A DNA stretch of 64,000 nt from Aeromonas australiensis (lineage in GTDB: Bacteria > Pseudomonadota > Gammaproteobacteria > Enterobacterales > Aeromonadaceae), in assembly GCF_000819725.1 (NCBI RefSeq), contig NZ_CDDH01000045.1, forward strand, positions 166,128-230,127. The letters run 5' to 3'. The first letter of the stretch is position 1, and each line of letters starts with the position of its first letter. Positions 58,458 through 64,000 of this stretch are shown here, piece after piece. A program made the translations under genes and the position numbers. Under the pieces are notes generated by a model. That model searched no databases. It saw nothing but the letters and a program-made list of their open reading frames with translations, and was not told the origin of the DNA.

Positions 58458-59873
58458 TTACTCGGCAGCCATACGGGCTTCGATATAAGCCAGTGCGCGG
58501 TCGATACGGGCCAGTACCCGCTCCTTGCCCACCAATGCCATCACGGCGTCGATGGCAGGGGACTGACCCAGACCTGTCACGGCTACGCGAAGCGGCATAC
58601 CCACCTTGCCCATGCCCTGGCCCAGCTCGGCGGCAGTGGCTTCAATCAGCTCGTGCAACGCTTCAGTGGTCCAGCTATCCAGGGCTGCCAGCTTGGTTTT
58701 GGCCAGAGCCAGCGGCTCGGCAGCGACGCCACGCAGGTGCTTCTTGGCGGCCGCCTCGTCAATCGCTTCGTACTCTTCGAACAGGTAGCGGCTCTGGGCA
58801 GCCATCTCGACCAGGGTGTTGCAGCGCTCGGCCAGCAGGGTGACCACGTCGGCCAGGGCCGGACCCTTGCTGGTGTCGATCTGCTGGTTTTCCATGTGCC
58901 ATGCCAGATGCTTGGCAACGTAAGTCGGATCCAGGCTGCGCATATAGTGGTTGTTCAGCCACAGCAGCTTGTCGGTGTTGAAGGCAGAGGCAGACTTGGA
59001 GATGGCATCCAGACTGAACAGCTTGATCATCTCGTCCAGGGTGAAGATCTCCTGATCGCCGTGGGACCAGCCCAGACGTACCAGATAGTTCAGCAGCGCT
59101 TCCGGCAGGTAGCCGTCGTCGCGGTACTGCATCACGGAAACGGCACCGTGGCGCTTGGAGAGCTTGGCGCCGTCGTCACCCAGGATCATGGAGACGTGGG
59201 CAAACTCCGGCACCGGCGCGTTCAGCGCCTTGTAGATGTTGATCTGGCGCGGGGTGTTGTTGATGTGGTCTTCACCACGCACCACATGGGTGATCTCCAT
59301 ATCCCAGTCATCGACCACGACGCAGAAGTTGTAGGTCGGCGCGCCGTCGGTACGGCGGATAATCAGATCGTCGAGCTCAGTGTTGGCGAACTCGATGCGG
59401 CCACGAACGTGGTCATCGAACACCACAGAACCTTCGGTCGGGTTGCGGAAGCGAATCACGTGCGGCGCATCGGCCGGGTGATCGTGGGCGTGGTCGCGGC
59501 ACTTGCCGTCATAACGGGGCTTCTCGCCATTGGCCATCTGACCTTCACGCAGCGCTTCCAGACGCTCCTTGGAGCAGTAGCACTTGTAGGCACGGCCATC
59601 GGCCAGCATCTCGTCGATCAGCCCGTTGTAGCGATCGAAGCGCTTGGTCTGGTAGTAGGGGCCCTCATCCCAATTAAGCTCCAGCCATTCCATGCCCTCA
59701 ATGATGGCATCGATGGCCTCCTGGGTGGAACGTTCCAGATCGGTATCCTCGATACGCAGCACGAACTCACCGCCCTGGTTCTTTGCAAACAACCAGGAAT
59801 AGAGTGCGGTACGGGCACCGCCGACATGCAAAAAGCCGGTCGGGCTGGGAGCAAAACGGGTTTTGACTTTCAT
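58458..59873 (-). CDS. gltX: Glutamyl-tRNA synthetase
   Basis: GltX charges tRNA-Glu with glutamate. The 471-residue class I enzyme equals E. coli GltX in length. It has the HIGH-equivalent [16 protein letters not shown] near residue 8, [10 protein letters not shown], a zinc-region segment ([17 protein letters not shown]), and the KMSKS-equivalent KLSKRHG near residue 237. The start at 59873 ([13 protein letters not shown]) is standard; a longer frame from 59936 is rejected. Its 3' end is followed by three tandem 145-bp copies of the gene end. Confidence 0.98.
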   Translation of the reverse strand: MKVKTRFAPSPTGFLHVGGARTALYSWLFAKNQGGEFVLRIEDTDLERSTQEAIDAIIEGMEWLELNWDEGPYYQTKRFDRYNGLIDEMLADGRAYKCYCSKERLEALREGQMANGEKPRYDGKCRDHAHDHPADAPHVIRFRNPTEGSVVFDDHVRGRIEFANTELDDLIIRRTDGAPTYNFCVVVDDWDMEITHVVRGEDHINNTPRQINIYKALNAPVPEFAHVSMILGDDGAKLSKRHGAVSVMQYRDDGYLPEALLNYLVRLGWSHGDQEIFTLDEMIKLFSLDAISKSASAFNTDKLLWLNNHYMRSLDPTYVAKHLAWHMENQQIDTSKGPALADVVTLLAERCNTLVEMAAQSRYLFEEYEAIDEAAAKKHLRGVAAEPLALAKTKLAALDSWTTEALHELIEATAAELGQGMGKVGMPLRVAVTGLGQSPAIDAVMALVGKERVLARIDRALAYIEARMAAE

Positions 59874-60149
59874 CTTTAAGCCTTGTGTAGAGAGGGCCTT
59901 GGGCCAATACGTTAAAAAACCGACGCATTTTAGCACCGACTCTCACGGATGGGAAAACCATGACGTCATTGCGGGCTAAAGTCGGGGATTAAATTCAGAG
60001 CAAAACGACTTGCCACCCGATATTTGAAGAGGATCGCAAAACCGTTATCGCATTTCCGATTTGCTATGCACAGCGCTGGAGAGCTGCCTCCTCCTGCCGA
60101 TATCCAAACAACTCTCAACGCTCCACGCAACAAGAACAAGGAAGAGACG

Positions 60150-62252
60150 ATGCAGTTCCGTTCAATCCAGACCCGAATACTGGTCATGGCCGGGATCGCC
60201 ATGACGACAGCCCTGGTTATCCTGATCCTGCTCAACCAATACTCGGGTCAACAGACCCAGAAGCTGACCATCAGCTCCAGCCGCGCCGCCCTGCAGCAGG
60301 AGGCATGGCAGAAGGTCAGTGCCAACGCCCGCGCCGAAGCGGCCACCATCACCCAGCTGCTGCAAAAGGGGCTCTCCTACACCCAGCAGATGGCCAGTAT
60401 GTTTGCTCAACAGCAACAGGGTAAGCTGCCGTTGGATCGCCAACAGGCGACCGACCTGCTCAAGGCACAGCTCGCGCTGGAATCCCAGCTCTATGGCGCC
60501 TTCGCTGGCTTCGAGCCCAACGGTTTCGACGGTGAGGATGCCACTTTCGCTGGCCAAAGTGCGCTGGGCAGTGACGATCAAGGGCGCTTCGTCCCCTATT
60601 TTTATCGCGACCAGGATCAGATCGGCACCGACCTGCTGCTCTCCATCGAGAAAACCAACCCGGATGAATTCGGTAATCCCGCCAACGACTACTACGCCTG
60701 CCCGAAACAGGAAGGTCGCTCTTGTCTCATCGACCCCTTCAAGGTGGATATCAACGGCCAGCAGGTACTGGTCAGCACTATCACCACCCCCATCATGGTT
60801 AATGGCCAGTTTCGGGGAATTGCAGCACTCGATCTGGCAGTGGACTCCATCAGTCGTCAGGCCAAGAGCCTCAACAGCAATATCTATGATGGCCAGGGGG
60901 AGACCCTGATCGTCAGCGCTGCCGGCGTCATCACCGGCACCAGTGGGGATGCCAGCCTGCTTGGCAGCAGCGCGGTGAAGGTGCTGGGTAACCAGTGGCA
61001 ACAGTACCTGAAACCGGAAGTTCAACGTCAGGAACTTGACGAATCGTTCCGTATTTCCGTCCCTATCATAGTGCCGGGAATGAGCCGCAACTGGGCCATC
61101 ATCGTCACCCTGCCCTACAAGGTGGTACTGGCGGGGGCTGATCAGCTGGAAAGCCAGCTCAATGAGATGAACCGGGCCGCGGTGACCCAACAGCTGGTCG
61201 GTGCCTTTATCGTGCTGGTGCTGGCGCTGGCGACCATGCTGGTGATTGCCCGCAGCATCACAGGCCCGATCCGTCAGATGGTCAGCCTGGTGGATGACAT
61301 CGCCGATGGCGAAGGGGATCTCACCAAACGCCTCAATACCCGCTCGGTGGATGAACTGGGGGATCTGGCCAAGGGGATCAACCGCTTTATCGACAAACTG
61401 CAGGGCTTGCTCGGGGATGTGTTGAAAACAGCCAGCGAGGTGAACCGCCACGCGGGGGATACCGACCGCATCGCCGGCCAGACCGACAACAACCTGCAGC
61501 ACCATCAGGCGGAGATGGAACAGATGCTGACCGCAGTACAGGAGATGTCCTACGTCAGCCAGGAGGTCGCCACCCATGCCAACAACACCGCCGACTCGGC
61601 CAAGCAGGCGCAGAGCGCCGCAGACCAGGGCAAGGAGCGCTTCCAGCGAGTGATCCAGTCGATGCACAAGGTGGCAGCTGAAGCCGGTAAAGGGGCCGAA
61701 GTGGTCGAAGGGCTGGCCCATGACAGCGAGCAGATCACCAGCATTCTCACCGTGATCCAGGGCATTGCCGATCAGACCAACCTGCTGGCCCTCAACGCCG
61801 CCATCGAGGCAGCACGGGCCGGTGAGCAGGGACGTGGCTTTGCGGTGGTGGCCGATGAGGTGCGCAAACTGGCGGGCAATACCCAACAGGCGGTACAGAA
61901 CACCCAGGAGCTGATCGAGAAGATCCGCCTGAGCTCGACCAATGCGGTCAATGCCATCACCCAGAGCCAGCAGTTGACCCATCAGGCGGTAGGCGAAGCC
62001 GACTTGGCGGAAGAGGCGCTTGGTAGCATCTATCAGGCTATCTCCACCATCAATGACATGACCTACCAGATCGCCTCCGCCGCCGAAGAGCAGAGCTCGG
62101 TCTCCGAAACCGTCTCCGGCAATCTGTCAAAAACCAATACACTGGCCAACGACATTGCTCAGGATGCGACCGAAACGGCCAACGCCAGTCAGGCATTGCG
62201 TCAGGCTGCTGACAAATTGCAGCAATTATTGGGTCAATTCCGTCTCCGCTGA
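60150..62252 (+). CDS. Methyl-accepting chemotaxis protein with dCache-like sensor
   Basis: The 700-residue chemoreceptor has a first membrane helix (residues 11-28), a long periplasmic sensor (residues 30-340, with [14 protein letters not shown] and [19 protein letters not shown], consistent with a dCache fold), a second helix ([18 protein letters not shown]), a HAMP domain ([27 protein letters not shown]) and a signalling domain with the hairpin tip [25 protein letters not shown] at 60150 has AAGGAAGAG upstream; a longer frame from 60024 is rejected. The ligand is unknown. Confidence 0.94.
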   Translation: MQFRSIQTRILVMAGIAMTTALVILILLNQYSGQQTQKLTISSSRAALQQEAWQKVSANARAEAATITQLLQKGLSYTQQMASMFAQQQQGKLPLDRQQATDLLKAQLALESQLYGAFAGFEPNGFDGEDATFAGQSALGSDDQGRFVPYFYRDQDQIGTDLLLSIEKTNPDEFGNPANDYYACPKQEGRSCLIDPFKVDINGQQVLVSTITTPIMVNGQFRGIAALDLAVDSISRQAKSLNSNIYDGQGETLIVSAAGVITGTSGDASLLGSSAVKVLGNQWQQYLKPEVQRQELDESFRISVPIIVPGMSRNWAIIVTLPYKVVLAGADQLESQLNEMNRAAVTQQLVGAFIVLVLALATMLVIARSITGPIRQMVSLVDDIADGEGDLTKRLNTRSVDELGDLAKGINRFIDKLQGLLGDVLKTASEVNRHAGDTDRIAGQTDNNLQHHQAEMEQMLTAVQEMSYVSQEVATHANNTADSAKQAQSAADQGKERFQRVIQSMHKVAAEAGKGAEVVEGLAHDSEQITSILTVIQGIADQTNLLALNAAIEAARAGEQGRGFAVVADEVRKLAGNTQQAVQNTQELIEKIRLSSTNAVNAITQSQQLTHQAVGEADLAEEALGSIYQAISTINDMTYQIASAAEEQSSVSETVSGNLSKTNTLANDIAQDATETANASQALRQAADKLQQLLGQFRLR

Positions 62253-62267
62253 TAATTTTCCGCATCA

Positions 62268-62292
62268 GGACTCTCCCCCTCGGGGGCGAGTC
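62268..62292 (+). terminator. Possible terminator after the chemoreceptor gene
   Basis: GGACTC-TCCCC-CTCG-GGGG-CGAGTCC forms a GC-rich stem with one internal mismatch, 15 bp after the stop. The T-tract is minimal (GTTT). Confidence 0.5.
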
Positions 62293-62351
62293 CGTTTACC
62301 ATAGGAGACGAATTTGCCTGATGGCAGGCAATGTAGTGAGAGGTAAATGCC

Positions 62352-63020
62352 GTGCCCACCCCGGACCGTCGCCCACGAGGCCATAACAGACGAGCCCAGC
62401 AGCGTCGCCAAGACGAATCACAAGGATCCCTGCTCCATCGCATCAATGCCGCGACCCTGTCCCTGCGCCAACGTTTTGGTCAAGGACTGAACAACCTGGG
62501 CCAACGCCGCCAGGATGCCAAAGCAGGCAAATTCAAGCTGTCCAGCCCGCTGCCCCGCAACAACACCATAGGTCTGTTGATCCTGATCCCGCTCTGGTTG
62601 CTGGTGCTGGCCTGGGAGCCGGCGCCATCCGCCCCCAAGGCAGCCCCTTCCGGCTCGCTGGACGTGCCGCTGGCTGTGCCTGCTCAAGCTCTAACTGTCG
62701 GTAATGGCGCGGCTGGCAGTGCGCCCGCGGCAGCCAAACCGGTCGAAGAGAAGGTCAACGGCACCTGGCTGCAACACGAGGTGCAGGCGGGTGAGACCCT
62801 CTACTCCATCTGGCGTAAATTCGAGTTGCCGGGTGCCGAGCTGAGCCGCCTGATCGCCATCGAGGGGCCGGATCGCCCCCTGACCCGCCTGCAATCGGGC
62901 CGCTCTATCTTCATCCTGGTGGACGACAGCCGCCGCATCCAGCGGGTGGAGGTCCGTTCCTACGGTCAGGCGGTCTACCGCTACGACCGGCAAGGGGAAG
63001 GGTTCGCCCTCAAGGAATAA
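62352..63020 (+). CDS. ytfB: OapA/YtfB-type cell envelope protein
   Basis: The 222-residue protein has a basic cytoplasmic N-terminus, one membrane helix (about residues 73-87, GLLILIPLWLLVLAW), an Ala/Pro-rich linker and a C-terminal LysM-like OapA domain (WLQHEVQAGETLYSIWRKFELPG...LQSGRSIFI). E. coli YtfB has this structure and binds peptidoglycan at division sites. The GTG start follows GAGAGG 8 bp upstream; no in-frame ATG is available. A perfect terminator follows. Confidence 0.85.
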   Translation: MPTPDRRPRGHNRRAQQRRQDESQGSLLHRINAATLSLRQRFGQGLNNLGQRRQDAKAGKFKLSSPLPRNNTIGLLILIPLWLLVLAWEPAPSAPKAAPSGSLDVPLAVPAQALTVGNGAAGSAPAAAKPVEEKVNGTWLQHEVQAGETLYSIWRKFELPGAELSRLIAIEGPDRPLTRLQSGRSIFILVDDSRRIQRVEVRSYGQAVYRYDRQGEGFALKE

Positions 63021-63022
63021 CA

Positions 63023-63050
63023 AAAACGGGAGGCGCTAGCCTCCCGTTTT
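63023..63050 (+). terminator. Terminator of the OapA/YtfB-type gene
   Basis: AAAACGGGAGGC-GCTA-GCCTCCCGTTTT is a perfect 12-bp stem ending in T4. Confidence 0.9.
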
Positions 63051-63125
63051 CCATTCAACTCCTTTCCAAATAAGCCACTGACTTCACAATATTTTTAGCT
63101 TGTTCAAAAAACGAAAGGGGTCAAA

Positions 63126-63153
63126 TTGACAAGGATCTGCGCTAACGTACAAT
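63126..63153 (+). promoter_or_regulatory. Sigma-70 promoter of the cold-shock gene
   Basis: TTGACA-N16-TACAAT is close to consensus. The start site would be about 63160, giving a ~134-nt leader before the ATG. Long leaders are characteristic of cold-shock genes, where they control translation. An AT-rich UP-like stretch lies upstream. Confidence 0.85.
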
Positions 63154-63293
63154 CGTTTGTGCTTTAGACAGGGATTGTTCTACGTGCTACTGGGACAAAG
63201 AGACGTGGTCAGTCATGAGCCAACCCCTGCTTGCAAGGCAAATGCTGCCCAGCACGGGCTTAGTTTCATTTTGTTATTGATAGGATTTTGCAC

Positions 63294-63503
63294 ATGTCTG
63301 ACATTCGCACCGGCCAGGTAAAATGGTTCAACGAAACCAAGGGTTTTGGCTTTATTGAGCAATCTCAGGGTCCGGACGTATTCGTTCACTTCTCCTCCAT
63401 CCAGAGCGCAGGCTTCAAGACCCTGGCTGAAGGTCAGAAAGTTCAGTTCACTGTGACCCAGGGCAAAAAAGGCCCTCAGGCTGAGAACGTTACTCTGGTC
63501 TAA
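63294..63503 (+). CDS. CspA-family cold-shock protein
   Basis: The 69-residue single-domain nucleic-acid chaperone has the two RNA-binding motifs KGFGFIE (RNP1) and VFVHF (RNP2) and begins [16 protein letters not shown]. The ATG at 63294 is favoured over TTG at 63288 by family alignment, with AGGA 8 bp upstream. Such proteins melt RNA secondary structure in the cold or during stationary phase. It has its own promoter, long leader and terminator. Which paralogue (cspA, cspC, cspD type) it is cannot be decided. Confidence 0.96.
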   Translation: MSDIRTGQVKWFNETKGFGFIEQSQGPDVFVHFSSIQSAGFKTLAEGQKVQFTVTQGKKGPQAENVTLV

Positions 63504-63524
63504 GCCCACGCCAGTGAATCATGC

Positions 63525-63553
63525 AGGAGGAGCCAAGGCTCCTCCTCTTTTTG
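63525..63553 (+). terminator. Terminator of the cold-shock gene
   Basis: AGGAGGAGCC-AA-GGCTCCTCCT is a perfect 10-bp stem, then CTTTTTG. Confidence 0.92.
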
Positions 63554-63742
63554 CCCGCCATTCTCGCCTCCCACCACCTGTTACAACCACTTGCCTCGTA
63601 CAACCCGCACCATAGCCGACACCCCCTTCCTGTTTGCAGAAAAGGTGGTAGATATGCGCTGAGTAAACGCCAGATACGACAAGTCATCGCAGCGCGATGT
63701 GATGGGCAATTCAAAGGGATTATGAGGACTTCGAAGAGAGAT

Positions 63743-63809
<67 letters not shown>

Positions 63810-63884
63810 AGAATGTGGCTGCGATTGTATGGAAAAACTGAATTCGTGAGCTTGGGGGGAAAGATACTGAATTTGAAGAGAGAT

Positions 63885-63960
<76 letters not shown>

Positions 63961-63984
63961 AACGGAATGTCATTTACAAATGTT

Positions 63985-64000
63985 TGGAGCGGGAAACGAG
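63985..64000 (-). tRNA. tRNA-Gly, 3' end only (cut by window edge)
   Basis: The last 16 bases read CTCGTTTCCCGCTCCA on the reverse strand, identical to the 3' end of the preceding tRNA-Gly(GCC). The rest lies outside the window. Confidence 0.85.

Noticed and set aside
60162..61982. 606-codon open frame on the minus strand
   Set aside because: It is antisense to the chemoreceptor gene; composition is His/Gln-rich shadow sequence without a domain.

Overview
The window is a GC-rich chromosomal segment of a gammaproteobacterium, most probably Aeromonas. Four things point there: E. coli-like but shuffled synteny (nrdR-ribD-ribE, aroQ-accB-accC-yhdT-panF, torSTRCAD), a Vibrio/Aeromonas-type TonB2 cluster with a TtpC-like ExbB, protein lengths close to E. 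coli orthologues (GltX 471 aa, GlyA 417 aa, EttA 555 aa), and compact rho-independent terminators. I see no IS element, prophage, CRISPR array, integron or plasmid gene. Species-level identity cannot be fixed from sequence reading alone.

Layout. 1-4440: riboflavin genes (ribE partial, ribD), nrdR, a ParB-like orphan, glyA and a small zinc-ribbon membrane protein. 4490-14610: a complete TMAO respiration locus (sensor TorS, periplasmic TorT, regulator TorR, pentahaem TorC, molybdoenzyme TorA, chaperone TorD), with a GFA/CENP-V-like gene inserted between torT and torR and a small membrane protein after torD. 14848-24439: acs, aroQ, accBC, yhdT-panF, a divergent glucose-family PTS permease, then prmA. 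24731-28443: ethanolamine permease-eutB-eutC behind a good sigma-54 promoter. 28602-36449: a D-2-hydroxyacid dehydrogenase, maltose acetyltransferase, a YdjA-type nitroreductase, fadH, sppA and an L,D-transpeptidase. 36791-44471: TonB2 operon (TonB-dependent receptor, DUF3450, TtpC, ExbB2, ExbD2, TonB2, TPR protein). 45211-51542: a Yej/Dpp-type peptide ABC transporter with two separate ATPases. 51644-63503: YitT-type protein, DUF2076 protein, two small membrane/secreted ORFs, ettA, an AzgA purine permease, gltX, a chemoreceptor, an OapA/YtfB-type protein and a cold-shock protein. 63743-64000: tRNA-Gly(GCC) genes and a truncated tRNA-Gly copy.

The most unusual signal is not a gene. Seven loci carry partial duplications of a gene end beside the intact gene: a diverged 5' copy at fadH; 3' copies at accC, yejB, ettA and gltX (the last in three 145-bp tandem units); a three-fold in-frame N-terminal repeat in an oppD-type ATPase; and a truncated 3' copy of tRNA-Gly. 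In the protein-coding copies most differences from the intact gene are synonymous, so the copies look like pieces of once-functional alleles rather than decaying DNA. I infer terminal-duplication scars of homeologous recombination; the arrangement resembles the rtT repeats behind E. coli tyrT.

Regulatory sites readable from sequence include tor boxes before torC, a sigma-54 promoter with an upstream palindrome before the ethanolamine operon, a PsrA-type palindrome before fadH, a PurR box before the purine permease, and a near-consensus sigma-70 promoter with a long leader before the cold-shock gene.
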